Source of the DNA: Accumulibacter sp.
GTDB lineage: Bacteria > Pseudomonadota > Gammaproteobacteria > Burkholderiales > Rhodocyclaceae
Assembly: GCF_023806625.1 (NCBI RefSeq)
Contig: NZ_JAMTDX010000004.1
Coordinates: 1 to 50,013, forward strand
Reading direction: 5' to 3'
Length of the DNA stretch: 50,013 bases
Shown: one piece after another, positions 1 to 7,592 of the stretch
How the letters are laid out: each line of letters begins with the position of its first letter
Numbering within the stretch: the stretch's first letter is position 1
The notes under the pieces: generated by a model
The model's database searches: none
Told to the model about the DNA's origin: nothing
The model's input: only the letters and a program-made list of their open reading frames with translations
Made by a program: the position numbers and the translations under genes

Positions 1-1
1 G

Positions 2-3000
2 CAGGGCTCCACTTATCGAAGAGCCTTTGCTGTCCAAACAAACGGGGCCACCTCTAACCACAAGGCGGATGCTACGGTGCTTTCGCGCTTCGACTACAGC
101 TACGACAGTCGCGGCCGGCGCATCGGCATGGGCACCCTCGACGGTGCCTGGACCTACACCTACGACGACATCGGGCAACTCACCCATGGCGTCTTCGCCT
201 CGACCAACCCGGCGATCCCGGACCAGGATCTGCTGTATGTCTATGACGCGATGGGCAACCGCATCCGCACCGTCGAGAACGGCGTCACCACGGCGTACAC
301 GACCAACAACCTCAACCAGTACACGCAGGTGGGCAATACGACCTATGCCTTCGACGCCGACGGCAACCTGATTTCGGAGACCTCGCCGTCCGGGACCGTG
401 CTTTACAGCTATGACGACGAGAACCGGCTGATTGCCGTGCAGCAGGGTGCGGATGCGTGGGCATACAGCTACGACGCGTTCAGCCAGCGGGTTGCGACCA
501 GTCACAACGGGGTTGTTACACGATACACGATCGATCCCGTTGGGTTGGGCAATGTGGTCGGTGAATACGATGCAGTGGGAAGTCTCATCGCAGGCTACGA
601 CTACGGATTCGGCTTGTTGTCACAGAATACCAGCGGGACGACGGCGTGGTATACGTTTGATGCGATCGGCAGTTCGGATGCTCTGACTGGGTCGATCGGC
701 AACGTATTGGGCACGTATTCATATACCCCGTTCGGAAGCATTGCATATCAGTCTGGCGCGATCCAAAACCCCTTCCGTTTTGTAGCTGAGTTTGGTGTTA
801 GGAGCGAGGCAGGCGGGTCGATCTACATGAGAGCAAGATACTATCAAACGGAAACCGGAAGATTCACGCAAGCAGACCCCATTGGAATACTAAGCGGCAG
901 CGTAAACTCATACAGTTACGCCGAGAATGGTCCTACAGACGCCATTGATCCTCTTGGGTTGGAGAAGAGCTACGTTACTGGAATTCCCGGCATTCCAAGG
1001 AAGTATTTTCGTATCAATTACGATTTTTTCAGCGACAAGAGACTTGGACTTGGTTCGCAGATGGGGAGGATACTTCGGGTTGACTTTGGCAAATTTCACT
1101 TACTGGCAGAACGTAAACTCATTGGAAAGGTTGCTGCGAGGTGGGTTCCGATAATTGCTCCAATAACTGCCGGTTGGGGAATTGGAGAAACGGCTGGAAA
1201 TCTAATGTACGATTTACTTAACCCCGAGGACGCTGGGAATTGGGTGGATTGGTTAGGTGGGCCGATGTTCCCAGGGATACCGAAACCACCCGATGTCCCG
1301 GGCCCTGGGGGCGGATGGGGAATTCCAGGCTCAGTTGACCCCAACCAAAAACTCGGCCCCGCCGGTTTCGGCACTGCGTCCTACATCAGCTCATCCATCA
1401 CGCTTCCCTACCGAATCGACTTCGAGAACGACCCCACCGCCACCGCCCCCGCCCAGATCGTCACCATCACCGACCAACTCGACCCCGACCTCGACTGGTC
1501 CACCTTCGCGCTGACCGAAATCGGCTTCGGCGACCACCTGATCGCCATCCCCGCCAGCGCCCCGCACTTCGAGACCACCGTCCCGGTGCACTACAACGGC
1601 CAGGACTTCGACGTCCAGATCGAGGCCGGCATCAACCTCGCCACCGGCCAGGTCTATGCCCACTTCTACTCGATCGACCCGGACACCAGCCTGCCGCCCG
1701 ATGTGCTCACCGGCTTCCTGCCGCCCGAAGACGGCACCGGTCGCGGCATGGGCCATGTTTCCTACCTCATCGACCCGAAACCCGGCCTCGCCACCGGTAC
1801 CCAGATCAGGAACATCGCCCTGATCTCCTTCGACGGCCAGCCGTGGATCGCCACCAACCAGATCGACCCGCACAACCCGGCCGCCGGCACCGACCCGGCC
1901 AAGGACGCCCTCAACACCATCGACGCCGGCGCCCCGACCAGCGCCGTGCAACCGCTGCCGCCGACGCGCACGCGCCCCGACTTCCTCGTCCAGTGGACCG
2001 CCGCCGACGACGCCGGCGGCTCCGGCGTCGCCAGCCACGACATCTACGTCGCCACCGACGGCGGCAGCTATGTCCTCTGGAAGGACGACATCACCGCCAC
2101 CTCCGCCACCTTCACCGGTCAGGCCGGCCACAGCTACGCCTTCTACAGCGTCGCGCAGGACCACGTCGGCAACACCGAAGTCGCGCCGGCGACGCCCGAC
2201 GCCACCACCCAGGTCGTTGACGGCCTCGCCGTCACCGCCGTTGCCACCGATGCAAGTGGCGCCGCGATCCGCTTCAACCGCCCGTTCGACCCCGTCACCC
2301 TCAACCTCTACGCCACCGAAACCGGTGGCCAGGGCCCGGCCGACGTCACGCTCGTCGGCGCCACCACCGGCGCCGTCACCGGCTCGCTCGTACTCGACGA
2401 CGACCTCCAGGGTTTCCGTTTCGTCAGGACCGGCGGCCCGCTGGCGCCTGATACCTACACGCTCACACTGCGCAGCGCCGCCAACGGCGTCATCGACACC
2501 CTCGGCCGCCTCCTCGACGGCGACGACGACGGCACCCCCGGTGGCGACTCCGTTACGACCCTCACGGTCGCCGGGCCATTGCCGCGCGTGCTCTCGCTGC
2601 CCGACGTCGTGCGCGGCCCGGGGCAGCCGGTCAACATCCCGGCCACCGTCAGCGGCATCCCGATCCGTCTCAGCGACGGCAGCGGCGTCGAGTCGCTCGA
2701 GTTCACCCTGAACTACGACCCGACCCTGCTCACGATCAGCGACTCCACGCTCGCGGCCGGCCTTCCCGCCGGCAGCACCCTCGTCGCCAACCTCACCGTC
2801 GCCGGCCAACTGCGCGTCGCGATGTCCTTCCCGACGCCTCTCGCCGCCGGTGCACAGGATCTGCTCACCCTCACCGCCGCCGTCCCGGCGACGGCCCCCT
2901 ACCGGGCCAAGCAGGTCCTCGACCTCGCCGACGTCTCGATCAACGAAGGCGCCTTGGCGGCGGTTGCCGACGACGCCGTGCACCTCGTCGCCCATTTCGG

Positions 3001-6000
3001 CGACACCACCGGCAACGGTTCCTACAGCTCGCTCGACGGTCAGCGCGTGCTGCGTCAGGCCGTCGGACTCGACAGCGGCTTTGCCGCCTACCCGCTCGCC
3101 GACCCGGTGCTGGTCGCCGACATCACCGGCAACGGCGCCGTCAGTTCGCTCGACGCCACCCGCATCATCCAGGAAGCGGTTGGCATCGACCGGCCCGAGA
3201 TCCCGCCGCTGCCGGTTCCGGCGCTTCCCATCACCCCGGCCGGGGCCGACCCCTACGTGCACATCCCGACCAACCTCAGCGGCATTCCGGGCAGCGTCAT
3301 CACCGTCCCGGTACTGATCGATGACGCCGTCGGACTCGAAGCGGCCGACCTGCGGCTCGTCTACGACCCGGCACTGCTCGAAGTCGTCGCCGTGCGTGCC
3401 GGCTTGGTGACCACCGGTGCAACGATCGTCACCAACCCGACCCCGGCCGACAGCGCCACCGGAGCGCTCACCGTTGGCCTGGCGCTCACCACCCCGCGCC
3501 CGGCGGGCGGTGGCAGCCTGCTCGAGATTGATTTCCGGATCAGGCCCACGGCAACCTCGGGTGCCACGGCGCTGAACCTGACCAGGGTCAGCCTCAACGA
3601 GGACGGGCTGGTCCTGACGCCGCAGCCGGTGCCGGGGCCCGATGGCAGCGATGGCCTGCTGACCATCCTGGGGGCCGGCAACCGCGCGCCGATCGCCGCG
3701 CCCGACGACTACGCGACCGACGAGGACACCCCGCTGACCATCGTCGCCCCCGGCGTGCTCGGTAACGACAGCGACGTCGACGGCGATCCGCTGACCGCCT
3801 CGCTGGTCAACGGGCCCGCGCACGGGACGCTCAGCCTCGACCCCGACGGCAGCTTCGTCTATCGTCCTTCCGCTGACTACTCCGGGCCGGACAGTTTCCG
3901 TTACCAGTCGTTCGGCGGGGTCGAGCCGAGCACGATCGCCGTCGTGAGCCTGAACGTCAACCCGGTCAACGACGCCCCGACGCTCGATCCGCCGGCGTCG
4001 CTGATCGTCGACGAGGGCACGCTTCTCGAATTCCGCATCCTCGCCAGCGATGTCGAGAACGACGCGCTGACCTTCAGCCTCGACGCCGCTCCGGTCGGTG
4101 CGACGATCGACGCCGATACGGGTCTCTTTGCGTGGACGGCGGCCGACGGGCCGGCGACCAGCCAGGTTGTCGTTCGCGTCACCGACGCGCTGGGGGCCTT
4201 CAGCACCGGCGCGTTCGAGATCCTCGTCCGCGACGTCGCTCCGACGCTGCTGCTGAGTGGAGAGGCCAGCGTCGCGGCCGGTCAGCCCTACACGCTGGGC
4301 CTCTCGGTCAGCGACCCGGGGGCCGACAGCGTGACCGAATGGCGGGTCAACTGGGGCGACGGCAACGCCGAACGGATTTCCGGGGATCGCTCGGTGGCGA
4401 CGCACACCTATGCCGCCACCGGCGCCTTCACCGTCACCGCCGTGGCCTCCGACGAGGACGGCAGCTATCCGGCCAACGCACTCGATGTGTGGGTCACCGA
4501 ACCGGAGACGCTTCGGGTCAGCGCGTTCACCCCGACGGCCAGCGGCTTCCACGCGCGTTTCAACCGGGCGATCGATGCGCCGGCGCTCAACCTTTACGAC
4601 AGCGAGAACGCCGGGCTCGGTGCTCCCGACGTCACGCTCGTCGGGACGGCGACCGGTGCCGTCCGCGGTTCGCTGATCGTCGACGCCGACGGCGCGGGGA
4701 TCAGCCTGATCCGTAGCGGCGGGCCGCTGCCCGCGGACGATTACACGGTGCGTCTGGGCAGCGGCGCGATGGCTGTTCATGACCTCGCCGGGCGAGCCCT
4801 CGACGGCGACGCGGACGGACTCGCCGGAGACGCCTTCGAGTCCTCCTTCACCGCGGCCGACGCGGGCCTGACGGTGAGCCTGCCCGACGTCGTTCGCGGG
4901 CCGGGCCAGCCGGCTGATCTCGGCGCGCCGTCGCTGGGCGGCGCGCTGCCGGTCTGGCTGTCCGACGGGAGCGGAGTGACCGAGGTCGAGTTCAGCCTCC
5001 GCTACGACCCGGCGATTCTCGACGTTCAAGGCGTTTCGGCTGGCGCGCAACTGCCGGCCGGAACGACGATCGAGCGGCTCGCCGCTCCTGCCGGGCTGCT
5101 GTCGGTGCGCCTCACCAGCCCGACCGAACTCGCTGCCGGCCGCCTCCGGCTGCTCGACATCGCGGCCCGCGTTCCGGACAGCGCAGCCTACGGCGCCAAG
5201 CAGGTTCTCGACCTCGAAGACGTCCGGGTCAATGGGCGGAGCGGGACCGGCGACGACGCGCTGCAACTCGTCGCCTATCTCGGCGATACCAGCGGCGACG
5301 CCAGCTACGGCACGCTCGACGCGCAGAAAGTGCAGCGCGTCCTCGTCAGGCTCGACAGCGGCTTCGCGGCGTACCCGAACGTCGATCCGCTGCTCGTCGC
5401 CGACGTCAACGCCAGCGGCACGCTGACCTCGATCGACGCCAGCCGGTTGCTCCAGGAAGTCGGCTACCTCTCCGGCGCGAGCTCCACGGACCGCCTCGAG
5501 ATTCCGCCGATTCCGGCCGGAGTCGGTCCGCTGCAGTTCGCCGGTCCCGATCCGCTGGTCGACATCGCGGTCCAGGCCAGCGGCGAACCCGGCGAGGTGG
5601 TCACGGTTCCGGTGCGCATCGACACCGCGGCGGGCCTCGAAAGCGTCCAGCTCACCGTCGCCTACGACGCCAGCCGCTTCGAGCTCGTCGGCGTTCGTCG
5701 CGGTTCGCTGGCCGGCGACTTCGCGTGGTTCGTCGCCGGCAGCGAAGCCGGGCGGATCACCGTCGACATGGCCCGGCTCGACGCGCTCGCGGGCGGTTCG
5801 GGCAACCTGCTCGAGATCGACCTGCGCATCCGCGACGACGCGGCTCCGGGAATCGCGGCGATCGACCTGCAGTACGCTCGGCTCAACGACGGCCACCTGA
5901 CGCTCGGCGTCTCGCCGCAGGCCGGCCTCGACGCGACCGACGGTCAGGTGACGGTCGGGTCGGCCCGGGCCGAGCGATTCCCGGCGATCGGGTCAGGGGA

Positions 6001-6391
6001 TGCCGCGCTCTCGGCGAGTCGCTCCGGACCGGCGAGCGCGACGGTCGCTGCGGGCGCTGCGGCGAGTGCGCGGAAGACACCGACGCTGGGCGGGGCGGCG
6101 CTGCCTGGCGCGGTATGGCCCGCGCCGGCCGCGCTGGCCGAGGTTCCGGCGATTCCGTCGGGCGACGACGGCAGGATGGCCGTCTCGCCGGTGGTCGACC
6201 TGGCCGGTCACTTCGATGCGCCGGCGGCGGTCAGCGCGTCGATCGCCGACGAGGTGCGAAACAAGCCGTGGCTCAGGGACTATCTCGGCAACGGCGGCGA
6301 GACGGGCAAGGGCGCAGCGAAGCCCGCTTTTCGGGTCAAGCTGCCGGTCGTTCCGGTGACCAGGCCGCCGGTGACGACGGCGATCCTCTGA
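2..6391 (+). CDS. Giant RHS / cohesin-dockerin / cadherin-like mosaic surface protein (5' partial)
   Basis: The frame is open to the first base, so the true start lies outside the window; 2129 residues are visible. From 5' to 3' it shows RHS/YD repeats and the RHS core end (MRARYYQTETGRF...DPIG, then DPLGLE near nt 946-963). An AT-richer stretch with a possible membrane helix follows to about nt 1330. Next come a domain opening DPNQKLGPAGFG (nt 1335-1900), cohesin-like folds near 2590-2990, 3240-3670, 4870-5270 and 5545-5970, and dockerin-like calcium-loop pairs near 2998-3200 and 5278-5470 (GDTTGNGSYSSLD, GDTSGDASYGTLD). Cadherin-like repeats (3684-4240) and a PKD-like repeat (4245-4500) lie between. 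The last 140 residues are Ala/Pro-rich with no sorting signal I recognise. RHS proteins usually end in a short toxin; a 1.7-kilo-residue adhesin-like extension is unusual. A role in adhesion or surface display is inferred. Domain calls are by eye. Confidence 0.85.
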   Translation, partial: QGSTYRRAFAVQTNGATSNHKADATVLSRFDYSYDSRGRRIGMGTLDGAWTYTYDDIGQLTHGVFASTNPAIPDQDLLYVYDAMGNRIRTVENGVTTAYTTNNLNQYTQVGNTTYAFDADGNLISETSPSGTVLYSYDDENRLIAVQQGADAWAYSYDAFSQRVATSHNGVVTRYTIDPVGLGNVVGEYDAVGSLIAGYDYGFGLLSQNTSGTTAWYTFDAIGSSDALTGSIGNVLGTYSYTPFGSIAYQSGAIQNPFRFVAEFGVRSEAGGSIYMRARYYQTETGRFTQADPIGILSGSVNSYSYAENGPTDAIDPLGLEKSYVTGIPGIPRKYFRINYDFFSDKRLGLGSQMGRILRVDFGKFHLLAERKLIGKVAARWVPIIAPITAGWGIGETAGNLMYDLLNPEDAGNWVDWLGGPMFPGIPKPPDVPGPGGGWGIPGSVDPNQKLGPAGFGTASYISSSITLPYRIDFENDPTATAPAQIVTITDQLDPDLDWSTFALTEIGFGDHLIAIPASAPHFETTVPVHYNGQDFDVQIEAGINLATGQVYAHFYSIDPDTSLPPDVLTGFLPPEDGTGRGMGHVSYLIDPKPGLATGTQIRNIALISFDGQPWIATNQIDPHNPAAGTDPAKDALNTIDAGAPTSAVQPLPPTRTRPDFLVQWTAADDAGGSGVASHDIYVATDGGSYVLWKDDITATSATFTGQAGHSYAFYSVAQDHVGNTEVAPATPDATTQVVDGLAVTAVATDASGAAIRFNRPFDPVTLNLYATETGGQGPADVTLVGATTGAVTGSLVLDDDLQGFRFVRTGGPLAPDTYTLTLRSAANGVIDTLGRLLDGDDDGTPGGDSVTTLTVAGPLPRVLSLPDVVRGPGQPVNIPATVSGIPIRLSDGSGVESLEFTLNYDPTLLTISDSTLAAGLPAGSTLVANLTVAGQLRVAMSFPTPLAAGAQDLLTLTAAVPATAPYRAKQVLDLADVSINEGALAAVADDAVHLVAHFGDTTGNGSYSSLDGQRVLRQAVGLDSGFAAYPLADPVLVADITGNGAVSSLDATRIIQEAVGIDRPEIPPLPVPALPITPAGADPYVHIPTNLSGIPGSVITVPVLIDDAVGLEAADLRLVYDPALLEVVAVRAGLVTTGATIVTNPTPADSATGALTVGLALTTPRPAGGGSLLEIDFRIRPTATSGATALNLTRVSLNEDGLVLTPQPVPGPDGSDGLLTILGAGNRAPIAAPDDYATDEDTPLTIVAPGVLGNDSDVDGDPLTASLVNGPAHGTLSLDPDGSFVYRPSADYSGPDSFRYQSFGGVEPSTIAVVSLNVNPVNDAPTLDPPASLIVDEGTLLEFRILASDVENDALTFSLDAAPVGATIDADTGLFAWTAADGPATSQVVVRVTDALGAFSTGAFEILVRDVAPTLLLSGEASVAAGQPYTLGLSVSDPGADSVTEWRVNWGDGNAERISGDRSVATHTYAATGAFTVTAVASDEDGSYPANALDVWVTEPETLRVSAFTPTASGFHARFNRAIDAPALNLYDSENAGLGAPDVTLVGTATGAVRGSLIVDADGAGISLIRSGGPLPADDYTVRLGSGAMAVHDLAGRALDGDADGLAGDAFESSFTAADAGLTVSLPDVVRGPGQPADLGAPSLGGALPVWLSDGSGVTEVEFSLRYDPAILDVQGVSAGAQLPAGTTIERLAAPAGLLSVRLTSPTELAAGRLRLLDIAARVPDSAAYGAKQVLDLEDVRVNGRSGTGDDALQLVAYLGDTSGDASYGTLDAQKVQRVLVRLDSGFAAYPNVDPLLVADVNASGTLTSIDASRLLQEVGYLSGASSTDRLEIPPIPAGVGPLQFAGPDPLVDIAVQASGEPGEVVTVPVRIDTAAGLESVQLTVAYDASRFELVGVRRGSLAGDFAWFVAGSEAGRITVDMARLDALAGGSGNLLEIDLRIRDDAAPGIAAIDLQYARLNDGHLTLGVSPQAGLDATDGQVTVGSARAERFPAIGSGDAALSASRSGPASATVAAGAAASARKTPTLGGAALPGAVWPAPAALAEVPAIPSGDDGRMAVSPVVDLAGHFDAPAAVSASIADEVRNKPWLRDYLGNGGETGKGAAKPAFRVKLPVVPVTRPPVTTAIL
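965..1330 (+). other. AT-richer variable segment directly after the RHS core
   Basis: Base composition falls visibly here, to about half G+C by eye, against very G+C-rich sequence from nt 1380 onward. It encodes about 120 residues after DPLGLE, including a hydrophobic stretch (WVPIIAPITAGWGIG). In RHS proteins this is where exchangeable C-terminal toxin tips begin. The reading frame continues without a stop into the cohesin-rich part, so the tip is either an internal toxin-like module or a scar of tip replacement. No toxin family is recognisable. Confidence 0.5.
2220..5960 (+). repeat. Duplicated multi-domain unit inside the giant gene (about 2220-3680 and 4500-5960)
   Basis: Two blocks of about 1.46 kb encode the same domain order: a 120-residue module (RFNRPFDPVTLNLY / RFNRAIDAPALNLY), a cohesin introduced by LPDVVRGPGQP, a dockerin-like pair and a second cohesin. 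The cadherin- and PKD-like repeats sit between the copies. The copies have diverged in sequence, so the duplication is not recent. Confidence 0.75.
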
Positions 6392-6477
6392 GCGAAAGCA
6401 ACGATATCCGGGCGAACGGTCATTACTCTCGAGACACCCCTGATCATGAAAGTCATGACCGTTTCCCTCACCCCCGA

Positions 6478-6503
6478 CCCCTCTCCCACGTCCGGGAGAG
6501 GGG
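6478..6503. repeat. REP-like palindrome (10-bp perfect stem)
   Basis: CCCCTCTCCC and GGGAGAGGGG form a perfect 10-bp stem around a 6-base loop, 87 bases after the giant gene. The stretch before it (TTTCCCTCACCCCCGA) matches a palindromic repeat family widespread in proteobacterial intergenic regions, recognisable by spurious translations such as PLSHVRERG. AATTT rather than a T-run follows, so it may act as a transcription barrier, but mainly it looks like a dispersed repeat. Confidence 0.65.
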
Positions 6504-6508
6504 AATTT

Positions 6509-6534
6509 CGTGAGTCGCTGACGCGACTTTCACG
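6509..6534. repeat. Hairpin upstream of the cohesin/PEP-CTERM gene
   Basis: CGTGAGTCGC pairs with GCGAC and TCACG around a TGAC loop, with a TT bulge on the 3' arm. It lies 33 bases before the next start codon, right after the REP-like palindrome. It may be part of the same repeat or a leader structure. Confidence 0.4.
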
Positions 6535-6567
6535 GTAAAGCCACGATCTCACAGGAAAGGACGAGAC

Positions 6568-7131
6568 ATGAACCTGGCTGGCAATGCGTGCGCATTGTCG
6601 CTGTGCGCACTTCTCTTAGGCTACATTCCCGCCGGCGCGGAGGCGGCGCTGTCGATCGATGCTCCGGCGAGCGCAGCCCAGGGCACCCGGGCGATGACCG
6701 TGTCGCTGTTCGAATCGGACACGCAGGGGCTGATCGCTGCGGACCTGTTGTTCCGCTTCGATCCGGCTGCGTTCAGCTATGTGGGGACGACGCTCGGCAC
6801 GGCGACCGGTGGGTTTTCGCTCGTCGCCAACAAAACGGCGGCCGGCGAAGTGGCGATCAGTCTGGCGTCCGGGGACGGTTCGCCGGTGCCTTCAGGGACG
6901 CTGGTCGACGTCGAGCTCGATATCGGGGACAATGCCGGGGTTTTCGGTCTGAGCTTCGAGGCGATCCTCGACGAGCAGGGAGCGGAGGTCGTGACGCACA
7001 GCCTGACCGTCGTGCCTGCCGGCGAAATCCCCGAGCCGCGGGGGTCGTGGCTGTTCGCGGCGGCCGCGCTGGCGCTGCTCGCGTCGCGCTGTCACGCGCT
7101 GGCCTCGGAGCGGTGTCGGGCAGGGGCGTGA
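6568..7131 (+). CDS. Small cohesin-domain protein with PEP-CTERM-like anchor
   Basis: 187 residues. The first 27 form a signal peptide (NACALSLCALLLGYIPAGAEA). Residues 28-150 read as a single type I cohesin-like beta-sandwich (LSIDAPASAAQGTRAMTVSL, DLLFRFDPAAFSYVG). The C-terminus has IPEPRGSW, a hydrophobic Ala/Leu helix and a basic end, the layout of PEP-CTERM proteins processed by exosortase. AGGAAAGG about 8 bases before the ATG supports the start. Its fold is shared with the cohesins of the giant neighbour, which also carries dockerin-like repeats, so it could be a cell-bound docking partner; that pairing is inference. The gene lies 65 bases before the DUF3467 gene and may be cotranscribed with the export cluster. 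The PEP motif and basic tail are somewhat atypical. Confidence 0.75.
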   Translation: MNLAGNACALSLCALLLGYIPAGAEAALSIDAPASAAQGTRAMTVSLFESDTQGLIAADLLFRFDPAAFSYVGTTLGTATGGFSLVANKTAAGEVAISLASGDGSPVPSGTLVDVELDIGDNAGVFGLSFEAILDEQGAEVVTHSLTVVPAGEIPEPRGSWLFAAAALALLASRCHALASERCRAGA

Positions 7132-7196
7132 TCCGCCGCCCAGGGGTGACGGCGGGAGCGCGGGAGTGGGTCAATGCTCAGGGGAGGCAATCGGGA

Positions 7197-7508
7197 ATGA
7201 ACCGGAGCGACAAGCAGGAAAACGCCGTACCGGCGCCGGCCGAGGGCGCCGCGCCGCAGATGCCGAGAATCCGTTGGGACACCGAGGGGTTGAAGAGCTC
7301 CTACGCCAACTTCGCCAACGCCAACAGCACGCGCGAGGAAGTCGTCCTCAACTTCGGCGTGAACAACAGCTGGGATCGCGCACAGTCGGAAATCACGATC
7401 GAACTGTCGCACCGGATCATGCTCAGCCCGTTCGCTGCGAAGCGCCTGTCGACGATGCTCGCGCAGCTGATCGCCGAGTACGAGCAGCGCTACGGCGAAC
7501 TTACGTAG
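7197..7508 (+). CDS. DUF3467 family protein
   Basis: 103 residues, small and soluble. WDTEGLKSSYANFANANST, EEVVLNFGVNN and the ILSPFAAKRL-like run (MLSPFAAKRLSTML) are the conserved core of DUF3467, a short family of unknown function. The start is fixed by GGGGAGG at 7181-7187, nine bases before the ATG. It opens a run of five same-strand genes that continues with HlyD-type, M50-type and SecA-like proteins. Its position suggests an accessory or chaperone-like role in that system, but this is inference. The family call is strong; the function is unknown. Confidence 0.85.
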   Translation: MNRSDKQENAVPAPAEGAAPQMPRIRWDTEGLKSSYANFANANSTREEVVLNFGVNNSWDRAQSEITIELSHRIMLSPFAAKRLSTMLAQLIAEYEQRYGELT

Positions 7509-7592
7509 CGCGGGCAGTCGTCGCGGGGAGGGTGCCGCGCCAGGCGTGTGTCGCGCTCGCGACGCTGCGCCCGCAGCGGCCGCGCGGCGTAA

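Noticed and set aside
1391-5896. 1501-residue open frame on the minus strand opposite the giant gene
   Set aside because: It mirrors the codon bias of the G+C-rich plus-strand gene and is rich in Arg, Gly, Val and Asp with no domain motifs.
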